DNA from: CAIWHR01 sp963734085
Lineage (GTDB): Bacteria > Pseudomonadota > Gammaproteobacteria > Burkholderiales > Casimicrobiaceae
Direction of reading: 5' to 3'
Length of the DNA stretch: 64,000 nt
Assembly: GCA_963734085.1 (NCBI GenBank)
Contig: CAVTFT010000019.1
Location: 186,001 to 250,000 of the forward strand
Below the pieces are notes generated by a model that did not search any database, had not been told where the DNA came from, and saw only the letters and a list, made by a program, of their open reading frames with translations. The position numbers and the translations under genes are program-made. Positions 36,435-46,430 of this stretch are shown here, piece by piece. Each line of letters starts with the position of its first letter. Position 1 is the stretch's first letter.

Positions 36435-37001
36435 CGGTCTCCCGCGCGGATCCCTCATCAGTAACAATAGCAGATAGGTTCAAATTTCCCCGCGCCTTGA
36501 CCTTTCGAAAGCTGCGGCGTAGCGTTGCCTCGACAGGATAGGCTTGGGAGCAAACCACGAACAGGCCGCGCCTCGGAAACGTCGTCGCGGCATTCGCATT
36601 TGGTGCCGCGTCGGCGCTGAAGGACGATAGCCACGCGCAATCACGCGGCCAGATGGAAACCCCAAAGACAGGGCGAAGATGGAAGAGCTGAAAGCGCTCA
36701 CCGTCGTTCCATCGCGCGCCGAGCCCATTGACTTGGATGTTCCTGCTAACCTCCGTAGCGCGTGCTCGCCCGGCACACTACGCGAAGATTCAACGAATCG
36801 TTCAGGAAGTAAGAACTCAATCTAAAAAGGGGGGCCACTTTGATGCGTACCGAGTTTGACGCTCAAAATGTCACCTACGCACCTATGCTGCTCTATACAA
36901 GCATCCCACTCAATGCGCGCCTCGAATTCACAATGGACGGGACCTCGTACGTCGCGTTGATCAGATTGGTGGTGTACCTGGCGCCGTAGAAAAGAAGGAG
37001 T
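36435..37001 (+). other. Mostly empty stretch with one possible 48-codon ORF
   Basis: No recognisable gene in 36435-36842. A 48-codon frame at 36843-36989 (plus) follows a G-rich stretch and ends LIRLVVYLAP; it has no known relative I can name. The rest looks like remnant DNA. Confidence 0.3.
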
Positions 37002-37130
37002 TGCGTGATTGCCATCGCCAACAAGCATGCCCGCATCCTCTGGGCCGTGCTCGCCAAGGATGAACATTACGATGCCGTGGCTTGGCGGCGGCACCCCGTG
37101 CACCAGCCACCGCTCGCCGGCAACGCATAA
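37002..37130 (+). mobile_element. 3' remnant of an IS110-family transposase
   Basis: About 40 codons encode the usual end of IS110-type transposases: IAIANKHARILWAVLAKDEHY, then a basic tail to TAA at 37130. No more of the gene is present upstream. Confidence 0.6.
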
Positions 37131-37401
37131 ACCTCATCAACTACCCAGAGGCGCTGCTCCACGCGAATAGCGAGACGAGGTCAGACCGAACGAGAGAGGA
37201 GCCCGGCTATTCTGTTGGCGAGCATTCCACCCGGCACCGGCGATCACCGTTGCCGCGCTACGCCGATATTCAAATGGGGTTCTCTCGGGCGGCTTATATC
37301 GTGGCCCGCGCACATCATCGTTGCGCAACAAGGCCGATTGCAAAGACGCAGTCTGTTCCTTCGTCTACCGTCGCCCCCAGAGCCAGCACCTGACAACTGC
37401 C

Positions 37402-37791
37402 ATGCCGCCTTCAACTGGTCCACCCCAACCAATACAACTTGACTCGCTGCGGGGAGTCCTTGTAAACAGAATAGACTCTGAGCTGGCATTACCGTCGTCC
37501 GAAAGTGGACGTACTCAGGCCGATCGCGGTCGCGCTATCCCCTCTAATCTCGGAACGGGCACGAACTTGCTATACCGAACCCAAAGGCTCCGCGTGGTTG
37601 ACGATCAAGGTAATGCTTATGTCGTACTCAGGACCATACCGATCGAGAGGACTCGCAATTTTGACGGGACAATGTCGGAGCGTGAGCAGCCGTCGATCTA
37701 TGAATTCGAGAACGGTGAAAAACTCGATCGGATAGTCGAGCGGGAATTCGTTTCGGTGCGTGGAGGCATCAAATACACGCTCGTCGACTAG
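37402..37791 (+). CDS. Hypothetical protein
   Basis: A 129-residue frame (in-frame extension to 37321 possible). The second half looks structured (LRVVDDQGNAYVVLRTIPIE, YEFENGEKLDRIVEREFV), suggesting a beta-rich domain. I know no family. It is isolated between an IS110 remnant and the PP2C gene. Confidence 0.4.
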   Translation: MPPSTGPPQPIQLDSLRGVLVNRIDSELALPSSESGRTQADRGRAIPSNLGTGTNLLYRTQRLRVVDDQGNAYVVLRTIPIERTRNFDGTMSEREQPSIYEFENGEKLDRIVEREFVSVRGGIKYTLVD

Positions 37792-38194
37792 GCCGCGTAG
37801 ATCGACGCAGGAACGACGTCATGCGCCCGGACATATCACCAAACCGGAACGTGCAATCGCGGCACTGTTCAAGCTGGCGGGATTCGGCGACGCACCTCAG
37901 GCTGACCCTTCCTGTTAGCGAAGCCGTCGATAATCCATGCCAGTCCGAAGGCAAGGGTGGCGCAGGCCACAGCAATTAGCAGCTATATCGAATCGAACGA
38001 GGTCTATCCGTAGTCATAGGAGCGCAAGTCGAAACAAGCGGCCGCCCAGACCCCACGGTGGCCAGCATTGGCGATCATATGGAGTCCTTGTCCTAAGCTC
38101 CACTTCCCCTCCACTGTCCGAGTCAGTACTGCGCCCGCAGTCGCGCGGAGCCGGTCTAGGGGATGCCGAACGAGGGCGTAGACCGTCACGCAAG
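37792..38194 (-). other. Intergenic remnant
   Basis: No complete gene. The minus strand near 37900-38000 has a short hydrophobic frame (LIAVACATLAFGLAWIIDGF) without a start codon, probably the end of a lost membrane protein. Confidence 0.35.
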
Positions 38195-38959
38195 TCACTC
38201 GTATTTCGGGACCGTACCCTGCTCCGGCGCACCAACCCAGATCCCTACGGCCGTGTAGTTGTCCTGGTTTGGCTTTGCCGCGACGCGAATCGCGGTGCCG
38301 ATCGATTCAACCCATTCCTTGACGCTCCCGGCAAAGCCAAGCAGCGACGCCATCTGCTCCGCATCGACGGCGCCCCAGACACCATCAGTACATAATAGGA
38401 ATGCGTCTCCGTCCTCGAGCTGAAGCCGCTCGCTGGCCGGCGGACGGGTGCCGCCTTCTGCACCCACCGCCGCATAGAGCTTTGTGCGGTCGATCCGGTT
38501 AGTGGATGACTTGCCGGAGAAAAGTCCGGAATCGGCGAAGCTTTGCATCATGCTGTGGTCACGCGTGAGCTGGTGTGGAATGCCACGTCGAAACAAGAGA
38601 ATTCTCGTGTCCCCGAGGTGGGCGCAGAATGCAGCGTCATTGCGGAGATTGATGCACAACAGCGCCACGGTAGAGCTCATTTGCGCCAGGTGGTCTGTTT
38701 CAGCCTGGCGCTGCCGCACGGCAGCGCCAGCGGCATCGATCGCGCTGATCAGCGTCTTGCCATCCCATCGTGATGCTGCCGCAAGATGCAGCAGCGCGGC
38801 ATCGACCACTATTTTGGACGCGATCTCGCCACCAAAGTGGCCACCGGCGCCGTCCGCCACGATCACGCACCTGCCGATCATGAAGTCCGCGCTGGCGTAT
38901 GCGTCCTCGTTGGGCTCGCGTTTGCCGGGGTCGCTTATTGCGAAGCTGGTGATCTCCAT
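38195..38959 (-). CDS. PP2C-family Ser/Thr protein phosphatase (PppA/Stp-like)
   Basis: A soluble 254-residue PP2C phosphatase. The metal-binding aspartates are in REPNEDAY, VADGAGGH, LLCTDGVW and NQDNYTAV; all are intact. PppA-type phosphatases reverse phosphorylation by Ser/Thr kinases, classically on FHA proteins controlling T6SS assembly. A kinase and two FHA genes lie within 13 kb. Start ATG 38959 follows the FHA remnant stop by 3 bases, as in T6SS operons. Confidence 0.92.
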   Translation of the reverse strand: MEITSFAISDPGKREPNEDAYASADFMIGRCVIVADGAGGHFGGEIASKIVVDAALLHLAAASRWDGKTLISAIDAAGAAVRQRQAETDHLAQMSSTVALLCINLRNDAAFCAHLGDTRILLFRRGIPHQLTRDHSMMQSFADSGLFSGKSSTNRIDRTKLYAAVGAEGGTRPPASERLQLEDGDAFLLCTDGVWGAVDAEQMASLLGFAGSVKEWVESIGTAIRVAAKPNQDNYTAVGIWVGAPEQGTVPKYE

Positions 38960-38962
38960 GAA

Positions 38963-39450
38963 TTAGTCGCACCCCCCGTTTTTCTCATGCTTTTGCACCT
39001 GTTTCTTATACGCCTTGACAAATGCGTCGCCGAACAGTGAAACAGTGCCTGGTAGTCTTCCTGCGCTTCACGGTAGATTTCCTGAAACTGTGCCTCGGAA
39101 AGCTCCCACAGCTTGGCGTGTAGAAATGCGGGAACACGTTTCGGTCGGGTCTCCTTTGTCAAGCCGGCGCTCGAGAATGGCCGGGTCGAATCGCTGCAGC
39201 ACCTCGGCGAGCGCCGCGCGCATCCCGGCAATGGGGCCAACCTCGTGCGCGCGCAAATCGTCGAATAACCCCCTCACCAGCGCTGCAAAGGCGATGCTGT
39301 CGATCTCGCAGCGGGCCGGAACGGTTGCCGGCGGCATCGGTCGTTCCGGGATACCTAGCGGAGGCTTGAAATACGCATTGATTCGCGGAACCTGGTCCGG
39401 CATCGGCATGCCGCCCGCCAAGGAATCGGTCTGGGGGTTGATAAGGTAGC
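38963..39450 (-). pseudogene. C-terminal remnant of a type VI TagH-like FHA protein
   Basis: Two frames together encode FDDLRAHEVGPIAGMRAALA, then LQRFDPAILERRL and, after a shift near 39160, KLWELSEAQFQEIYREAQED and the ending before TAA 38965-38963. The same blocks close the intact FHA protein at 46431-48140 (AHELGFMAGMRAALAGVL). The FHA domain itself is missing; upstream the frame joins a methyltransferase fragment. Confidence 0.7.
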
Positions 39451-40275
39451 GCCGCAAGCGCGCAAGATCAAGGTACTGTTCCCGCGTCAGCCGGTATCGC
39501 TGCCAAGGCGTCCCGGACCTTCGTCGCAACCCAGGCACCGACGATGAAACTCAAGTCGGCTTCCGCGAGGAATGCAAGTCCGCTGCGCCCGGCATCAGCC
39601 GCGAATTCGTGAAAGTACACCGGCTCGCTCGACTCGCCAAAGTCATCATGGCAAAGCAGCGAATTGCGTGCGTTCACCAAGTTGGCGCACCTCCGCGCGA
39701 ATGGCCACATCGTTGGGCTCGTGGGCCTGGGCTGACTCGGCCATAAGCACGATCAATTCGCGCGCAACCAGGAGTTTCGCCAGCCGATCGTTGATATGCG
39801 GGGTGTGATGTCTGAGCATTTCCCACGCCGCGAGCTGCATATGGCACCCGGGATACACGTTGTAGCTCACGAATGCGATACCGCTTTAGCAATCAACAGT
39901 AGAAGGTGCACCCTGGTGGCTTGGGGGTATCCACCAGCAGAGGCCATTCGCAATGATGTAGTCGAACGTTCCCAGAGCGGGCGGAAGACTGCACAGGTCC
40001 TGCTGCAACAACTGGACATTCGATAGGCCAAGATCCGCTCCTGGCGCCGAGCGCGGGCGAGCGGCTGCACGACTACCTTGCACCGATGAACACGGCATTG
40101 TGGAACGTCGCGGCAACCGGCAGCAGATTCGCGCCGTCGCAACCCAATTTCACCCAACACGCCGGCACCGGAGCGGCGTCCGGTCCGTACAGCGTTCGCG
40201 ATTGACCGGAGATGGTCCGGATGGCCCGTTGCGTTGGGCGACCGGTATAAACGTCGTTGTACGCGCGAGCCAACG
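39445..40275 (-). pseudogene. Broken class I SAM methyltransferase with regulatory domain
   Basis: Fragments in several frames give the order of a methyltransferase followed by the methyltransferase regulatory domain: TLYGPDAAPVPACWV and LGCDGANLLPVA (SAM motif I region), LQQDLCSLPPALGTFDYIIA, then SYNVYPGCHMQLAAWEMLR, AQAHEPNDVAIRAEVR, SEPVYFHEFAADAGRSGLAF and EQYLDLARLRRY. At least four frameshifts and a truncated end make it nonfunctional. Confidence 0.7.
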
Positions 40276-40732
40276 CCCCGGTGGAATCCTCCGAACGGGC
40301 AGCAATTTAAGCTGTGCATAAAGGCGCTCCCGGATCGGCACTCGGGAAGACTGCGCCACGGAGCGTAACGGGTCGTTAGTGCATCATCGCCGACGCCCCT
40401 GCCGCGTGGACCATTCCCACGGACCTCGACGAGTCGGCGGCGCCACCTCGGATCGGGTCTGCCCGGGGTCGACCCCGCGCGAAGTGGCCGGTAGCGAGTT
40501 GGTCCGATCAGATCGGGCAATGGGGTCGATGGATTTGATCAGTGCGCCGCCCCAGGGGGCCCAAACCCCAAGGTTGCTCCGCTTGACCCATGGAACGTTG
40601 CGCAGCGACACGACCGCAGATGTTCACAGGGCATCAAGCACGGCAAGCTATTGATATTCAGCCGGATCCGTGTGCAATATTCACTTTAGTGCCGTGTCGG
40701 CCTTGGATACGATAGGGGATGGGTCGTTCGCA
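40276..40732 (+). other. No assignable gene upstream of the LysM lipoprotein
   Basis: Only short, low-similarity frames. It should contain the promoter for the LysM gene at 40733, but I see no convincing -35/-10 pair. Confidence 0.35.
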
Positions 40733-41560
40733 ATGGATGACGTGACTGCCGTAGTGATAGCGCGTTCCGGGCGCAATGGCGCGGTGTTAGCCACGATCGC
40801 GCTGCTGGTCGTCGCGTGCGCGACACCAGAGCCGCCCAAGCCGCCCGCGGCACCGCCACCGCCGGTGGTCGCTGCTCCGGAGCCCCCGAAACCTGTCGCG
40901 CCGCCAGTTCCGGAATTAAGCCCCGCCCAAGCGAAGGCCCAGGGGCAGAAGCTCGCGAACGAGTCTGTCGCGCAGCTGCAAAACGGTGACGAAGCGAGCG
41001 CCAAGCACGGGCTCGAACAGGCGCTAGCGCTCGATCCAGCGAACGATCTCGCCAAGAAAATGATGGGCCAGATCAAGGCCGACCCGCAGAAGGAATTGGG
41101 TGCGACGTTCTTCCGCTATACGGTGCAGCCCGACGATTCGCTGTCGAAGATCGCGCAGCAATACATGGGCGACCGCTATCGGTTCTACATTCTCGCCAAG
41201 TACAACGACATTCAGAATCCGAGCCGCATCGCGGCGGGGCAGGTGATCAAGATCCCGGGCAAGGCGCCCACCGCCGCGGTGGCGCCGCCCGTGCCACCTC
41301 CACCAGAACCAACGCCTCCCCCCGAAAGCAAGACGCTGTCCGACGCAGACGCTGCATCGCAACGCGACAGCGTGCGGCAGGCGCAGGCGCGGCGTTGCGA
41401 GCGCGAAGCCAAGCAGGCCTTCGCGCATCAGAATCTCGCTGAAGCGATCGACAAGTGGAATTGCGTATTGGCACTCGAGCCCGACAACGAGCCAGCACGG
41501 CTGGAACGCCAGAAGGTGCTCAAATTGCAGGAGCAGCTGAAGAAATTCGACACAAAATAG
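40733..41560 (+). CDS. LysM-domain lipoprotein with TPR-like helices
   Basis: A 275-residue lipoprotein. The lipobox is VVAC near residue 34, followed by a Pro/Ala-rich linker, a TPR-like pair (SVAQLQNGDEASAKHGLEQA), a LysM domain (FRYTVQPDDSLSKIAQQYMG to QVIKIPG), a second Pro-rich linker and a final TPR-like repeat (EREAKQAFAHQNLAEAIDKW). LysM binds peptidoglycan, so it probably bridges membrane and wall. It converges on the TPR lipoprotein gene. Confidence 0.85.
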   Translation: MDDVTAVVIARSGRNGAVLATIALLVVACATPEPPKPPAAPPPPVVAAPEPPKPVAPPVPELSPAQAKAQGQKLANESVAQLQNGDEASAKHGLEQALALDPANDLAKKMMGQIKADPQKELGATFFRYTVQPDDSLSKIAQQYMGDRYRFYILAKYNDIQNPSRIAAGQVIKIPGKAPTAAVAPPVPPPPEPTPPPESKTLSDADAASQRDSVRQAQARRCEREAKQAFAHQNLAEAIDKWNCVLALEPDNEPARLERQKVLKLQEQLKKFDTK

Positions 41561-41592
41561 AGCAAGGTTTTGAGCACCCCGAAATCGCGTCG

Positions 41593-42579
41593 CTATTTGC
41601 GCGCGCCGTCGATCTTGTCCAGCTTTTCGCGTGCCAGTCGGGCGTCCCTGAGCTTCAGCGCCGCCTGGGCGTTCGCCGGGTCGTAGCGCAAGCTGGTCTC
41701 GAAAAACGCGATCGCCTGGGCGAGATTGCTGCGAAACACGCGCGATCCCTTGTCGAAATAATCCTGCGATATCGCGCGGCGTAGCGATGGCAAGTGCGCA
41801 ACCCACGGCGCGGCGCTATCACCGCTGAGGCTCGTGGCGTGCTCGTACAAACCGAGCGCCGGCTCGCGGGAACCCTGGTCCTCGAGCTCGCGCGCGCGTT
41901 CAGCGACGGCCGCGCCGATCCGTTCCCGCGCGGCGCGATTTCCGGGGTTGGCATCGACGAACGCCTTCAGATCGCGGATGCCCCCGGCCGCGTCGCCGGC
42001 GTGAAGCATTTCGAGCGCCTGCTCGAGATCGAATCCGTTGCCGGCCTCTCCTTCGGCCGCCTGCGCACGCAGGGTGGCGGCGAGCGCGACCTGGTCCTCG
42101 AGGCGAACTTTGGCCGCCCGTTCGGCCTGGATGCGCGTGAATCGCCGCCGGTCGATTTCGCGTAGCGTCGTCGCCGCTTCAGGCTGATTCGGATCGAGGG
42201 CAAGCGCGCGCAGCATCGCTTGGCTCGCCCGGTCCAGATCGCCCGCCGCCATTGCCGCCGACCCCGCCTGCAACTGCTCCTTGGCCTGGGTCGCCATGGC
42301 CGCGCGCGTGGCCGTCCATTCCCGCCGGTAGGTATCATTGTCCGGCGCCAGGAGCGTGAGAATCTGCCACTGCGCGGCGGCGGCCGCCAGGTCGCCCTCC
42401 TTCTTCGCAGTTTCCGCAAGCTTGCGATGCTGGGCGATGGCGTCGGATCGCTGCGCGTCGGCCACAACCTGTGTCGGTGCCGGGGCCTCCGGTGCCGGCG
42501 CGCCCGGCGAGGCCATCTGTGCGCACCCGGCAAGCAGGGTCAGCACCGCCGGCAGCGTCCAGTGCAAGGCGCCTCGCAT
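41593..42579 (-). CDS. TPR-repeat lipoprotein
   Basis: A 328-residue lipoprotein: signal with lipobox LLAGC, then TPR-type helix pairs (EQLQAGSAAMAAGDLDRASQ; later LAQAIAFFETSLRYDPANAQ). TPR arrays bind partner proteins. It is intact and lies 7 bases downstream of the broken LysM-deacetylase gene, in the kinase operon. Confidence 0.8.
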   Translation of the reverse strand: MRGALHWTLPAVLTLLAGCAQMASPGAPAPEAPAPTQVVADAQRSDAIAQHRKLAETAKKEGDLAAAAAQWQILTLLAPDNDTYRREWTATRAAMATQAKEQLQAGSAAMAAGDLDRASQAMLRALALDPNQPEAATTLREIDRRRFTRIQAERAAKVRLEDQVALAATLRAQAAEGEAGNGFDLEQALEMLHAGDAAGGIRDLKAFVDANPGNRAARERIGAAVAERARELEDQGSREPALGLYEHATSLSGDSAAPWVAHLPSLRRAISQDYFDKGSRVFRSNLAQAIAFFETSLRYDPANAQAALKLRDARLAREKLDKIDGARK

Positions 42580-42586
42580 CGAACAA

Positions 42587-43613
42587 TCAGCGCACCGGCG
42601 TCCGGACGAATGTGACGAGTTTATTCTTGAAGGCCTCGAGGTCATCGCTGCCGAACACCATGGTGCGCCGGAACATGTACGGATACGCGAAAAAGCCGTT
42701 GCCGCCGGGCGTGACCGTCGCTCCCTGGGTGACGTTCTGGCGCGCCAGCAGCTCGACGATCCCATCATTGACGTCGCCGTAGGGATAGGCATAGATGAAG
42801 CTCGCCTTCGCCGAGCCGCTCCGCAGCATCGTCACTGGCACGTCGATTTCGCGCTTGATCCGCTCCTTGAAGCGCGCCTCGGATTCGCCTGGCAGACGCA
42901 GCGTCAGGTTCGCATGGGACTTCGAATGTGGCTGGACCTCGATCGATCCCGACGCCATCATCTCCTTCATCTGCGCCCAGGTCATCGCGTCGGATGCGCC
43001 GCACGAAGTCGGTGTACAGGAAGACCGTCGCCGGAAAGCCGAACTTGCGCAGGATCGGATACGCGATCTCGAACGTCGAGCGGTAGCCATCGTCGATCGT
43101 GATCGCCACCGACTTGGCCGGCAGCGGCTCCTTGCCCTCGAGAAAGCGCGCGAGTCGCTGCAGCGTGATGACCGTGTAGCCGTTGCGCGCGAGATAGTCC
43201 ATCTGCTGCTCGAACGCCGCCGGCGATGACGTTGAGCTTGCGCACGACTGTCGTGCCAAAGCGGTGATAGCAGAGGATCGGAACGTCTGATAGCCGTTGG
43301 CGTAGACGCCGATCGCGTTGCGCTAGGCGCAGCGGCACACGACGATCTGGCCCGCGCGCACGGCGGATGACGCCGTTGAATTGCTGCGATCCACCACGCC
43401 TTGCCCGCGTCGCCGAGATAGCGTTGGGCGAGCGACGCGAGCGTGTCGCCGCCGCGCACGACGACGATGACGTAAGTCGTCGTCCCGATTGATGACCGGG
43501 CCGGGCTCGGCGGCGGCGGCGACCGGCGGCGGCTCCGTGCGAACGGGTGGGGCGGCGTGGCACAGCCGGCGACGGCCAGCGCCGCGATCGCGACCGCGCG
43601 AGCGCCAGCGCAT
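42587..43613 (-). pseudogene. LysM-polysaccharide deacetylase lipoprotein, broken by frameshifts
   Basis: Reading across frames gives a lipoprotein (AIAALAVAGCATPP after correction), a LysM domain (GDTLASLAQRYLGDAGKAWW), then a polysaccharide deacetylase NodB domain: ILCYHRFG, SVAITIDDGYRSTFEIAYP (catalytic Asp-Asp), and QPHSKSHANLTL (metal His pair). About 340 residues if repaired, with five or more shifts of one base. Catalytic motifs are intact, so the damage is recent or technical. Such enzymes deacetylate peptidoglycan or exopolysaccharide. It starts 2 bases after the kinase gene. Confidence 0.75.
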
Positions 43614-43615
43614 CG

Positions 43616-45265
43616 CTACACGCCTCCGGTGAGGTGCGCGGACGACAGGCACTCGCTGGTGGCTTCGTATGGCGTCTTTCGAGCGCGGCCGCCGTCTTGT
43701 CGAAATCGGCGTAGAGCTCGCCGAACTCGTCCTTGCGCGTCTCCGCGATCCGGTAGTCGTAACGGCCATTGGCAAGCTCGTGCAGCGAATTGCTTGCAGC
43801 ACGCGCATCGGCACCGCCAGCCGCTGCGCGAGCAGGTACGTGCCGCCGGCCACCGCGGCCACCGTCACCACCGTCAGGATCGCGAGCAGCACCAGCATGA
43901 GATTGGCGACCGCGGTCAGCGGCGCCTCGTAGATGCCGAGGTGGACCGTGCCGATCGTCTTGCCCTGGAACAGCACCGGCGCCGCGAAATCGAGCACCTG
44001 GCGGCCGTCCGGCGATGCGGTGGCTCTGCACCGTGACGCCGGGATCCTTCGACGCGCACCGGGCGTCGCCTGCGGTGCCGCGTACTTGGCTAGTTGACTC
44101 GCCGGCGTCGTTGCTGCTGCGCACGCACGGTTCCCTCGTGATCGACGACGGTCATGTAGTTGAAGTCCTGCCGGCCGAGCGTCTCCTGCATGAACACGTC
44201 CATCGCCGCCCAGTCCTCCGAAAGCAGCGGCACCGCGTTCTGCGTCGCGGTGAATTTCGCGAGCGATCCGCCATAGTCCTTTACCTGGTCCATCATCGCC
44301 GCGTATTGCTGCTGGTAGAGCACCGTCGCTGTCACGGTCATCGTGATCGCCACCACGCGCCGCCATCGTCAGCGCCCAGCGCACGGCGAGCGGAATGCCT
44401 CGCGCGCGCCCTGCTTCTCGGTCACTCTCGGCGAGCTCCCGCGCAACGCCGACCAGCGCCTGCGCGAACTCCTCGCCGTCTGGAAGCGCTTGTCGGGCTG
44501 CTTCTTCAACGCGCGCTCGATGACCCGGCGCAGGCTCAAGCGGCAGGTCGCGGGCGCACCTTGTCGAGCGACGGCGGATCGGTCTTGGTGATCTTGTAGG
44601 CGACGCTGATCAGCGTGTCGCCCTCGAAGGGCAGGTGGCCGGTGAGGAGCTGATAGAGCACGACACCCGGCGGAGAAGAGGTCGGAGCGCGAATCGACTT
44701 TCTCGCCGATGCACCTGCTCAGGCGACATGTAGTGGGGCGTGCCGAGCACGCTGCCGACTTGCGTCTGCTGCGTCGCGTCGCTGGATTCGCTGTCGTCGA
44801 TGCGGCAGATGCCGAAGTCGGCCACCTTGATCGTGTTGCGTGTCGTTTAGCCGCATGATGTTGCCGGGCTTCACGTCGCGGTGGACGATGCCCTTCTTGT
44901 GCGCGTAGTCGAGCGCCTGCGTTAGCTGGATGCCGATCTCGACGACGTCCGTCGTCGACATCGCCTTGTTCGCCTTCGAACTCCGTCGGCGAGCGTCTGC
45001 CCTCGACGAACTCCATCGCGATATACGGATGGCCCTGGTCTTCGCCGACGTCGAACACGGTCACGATGTTGGGGTGCGACAGCACGCCGGCGCCCTTGGC
45101 CTCGCGCAGGAACCGCCCGTGGTACTCGCCGTCGAGGCGAAGCTGCGCCTTGAGCAGCTTGATCGCGAGCGGCCGGTTGATCTCGGGATCGTAGGCCTTG
45201 TACACGCGCGCCATCGCGCCTTCGCCGATGGTTTCGCGAATCTGGTAGCGTCCTAGCTGGTCCAT
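43616..45265 (-). pseudogene. Ser/Thr protein kinase with membrane sensor and HAMP domain, broken by frameshifts
   Basis: Three frames in turn encode a Hanks-type kinase: LGRYQIRETIGEGAMARVYK (Gly loop), PLAIKLLK (Lys), HRDVKPGN (catalytic), VADFGICR (DFG) and GTPHYMSPEQV. A membrane segment (VVAITMTVTATVLYQQQ), a periplasmic sensor of about 150 residues, a second membrane segment (LMLVLLAILTVVTVAAVAGG) and a HAMP-like end (YDYRIAETRKDEFGELYADF) follow. Some 8-10 one- or two-base shifts break it; all kinase motifs survive. It would be the partner of the PP2C phosphatase and phosphorylate FHA ligands. Confidence 0.8.
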
Positions 45266-45325
45266 AAGATAAGTGGTTTCGGTGGCGAGCCACAGCGATG
45301 GCTCAGCAGGAATGAGTATGCCAGA

Positions 45326-45841
45326 ATGCCTTGCGGCAAGCCCACTGCCCGGCCGGGGTGCTCGCACTGCAGGCGTGCACTGGTCAGAGTTTGCGAACGC
45401 GAGTCGCGTAACACGCTGCTCTTTTCGACGCTCTACTGGATGAACCGCCGGGGGTTCGCCGCGCCGACGCTGTTGAACCCGTGCGGCCACTGGGTCGCCA
45501 TCGTCGGTCGGACAACCAACGTCGAGCTGCTCGCGGGCAGCAGCCCAGTGCTCCAGTCAATCGACTATCATGATCCTGAGCCGGTCAACGTGGGCATCGA
45601 CACAATGATGACGGCCGCGCAATGGTATGGCGGTCCCTTTAACGGTGCGGTGATGTATGGTGGAACGTGGCTCAACAAGTATGTTGCCATCGTTGAGCCC
45701 TCTCACGAAAGGACAGGCCGGCGTGAAGCAAGTGAAACGCACCGGGTGACAGACACTCCGGTAATCGGGACCTGGGCCGCAGTGCGCCTCCTCGTGACAC
45801 CGCGGTGGATGCGGCGACGTGGTCGGATTTTCGAGCCATAA
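45326..45841 (+). CDS. Possible fragment of a papain-like (C39/C70-type) peptidase
   Basis: The middle of this frame reads as a folded domain (NPCGHWVAIVGRTTNVELLA, then LQSIDYHDPEPVN and AAQWYGGPFNGAVMY). GHWVAIVG resembles the His block of papain-like peptidases, but the Cys half is not visible, so a truncated gene or an unrelated protein is possible. It diverges from the kinase gene. Confidence 0.35.
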   Translation: MPCGKPTARPGCSHCRRALVRVCERESRNTLLFSTLYWMNRRGFAAPTLLNPCGHWVAIVGRTTNVELLAGSSPVLQSIDYHDPEPVNVGIDTMMTAAQWYGGPFNGAVMYGGTWLNKYVAIVEPSHERTGRREASETHRVTDTPVIGTWAAVRLLVTPRWMRRRGRIFEP

Positions 45842-45892
45842 GGGGGTTGCGCCGTGCGCCTGCGGGGATGGTGTCGAGCGGCGCGGTGAAGC

Positions 45893-46381
45893 TCAAAAGC
45901 TGGTCACGATGGTGACGCGCCGGTTCTCCGGGGCCGCTGGGTTGGCCTCATTCAAGGGCTCGCTCGCCCCCTTGCCGATCGCCTGCAGGCGGGTCTCGGC
46001 CACCTGCTGGCTCTGGATGAGATATTGGCGGACCGTTTCCGCCCGCCCTTCGGACAGGGTCTGATTCCATTCGGCGCTGCCGCGTGGATCGGCATGACCT
46101 TCGATCACGAATTTGTATTCGCTGAGCTGGTTGTCGTTCAGGGCCTGGCCCACGACGGCGAGCGCTTGCTTGGCCGCCGCGGTCAATTCGGTCGAGTTGG
46201 TCTCGAACGTGATCATGATCGATTGCTTGGTCGGCCCAAAGCTGCGATCTCTTGGCACCAACGCTCCGATCAACGCGGCTTTGGTGATTTGCGAACCCTG
46301 GAGGACTTCTGCTGACTGCCCCGTGGCGGGCAGCAACACGGCCGCTGCCAGCAAGGCCAGCAGGAGGGCTTTGGTGTTCAT
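45893..46381 (-). CDS. OmpA-family peptidoglycan-binding protein
   Basis: A 162-residue exported protein: signal peptide (LLLALLAAAVLLPATG), then an OmpA C-terminal domain (ITFETNSTELTAAAKQAL, VIEGHADPRGSAEWNQTLSE, ending ENRRVTIV). There is no lipobox and no barrel, so it is a periplasmic wall-binding protein. GGAGG lies 7 bases before ATG 46381. It follows the TagH-like gene by 49 bases and probably anchors the complex to peptidoglycan. Confidence 0.9.
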   Translation of the reverse strand: MNTKALLLALLAAAVLLPATGQSAEVLQGSQITKAALIGALVPRDRSFGPTKQSIMITFETNSTELTAAAKQALAVVGQALNDNQLSEYKFVIEGHADPRGSAEWNQTLSEGRAETVRQYLIQSQQVAETRLQAIGKGASEPLNEANPAAPENRRVTIVTSF

Positions 46382-46430
46382 GGAGGGCCTCCGCAGGTAC
46401 GAGAATGAATCCAACGGCTCTCGATCCAAC

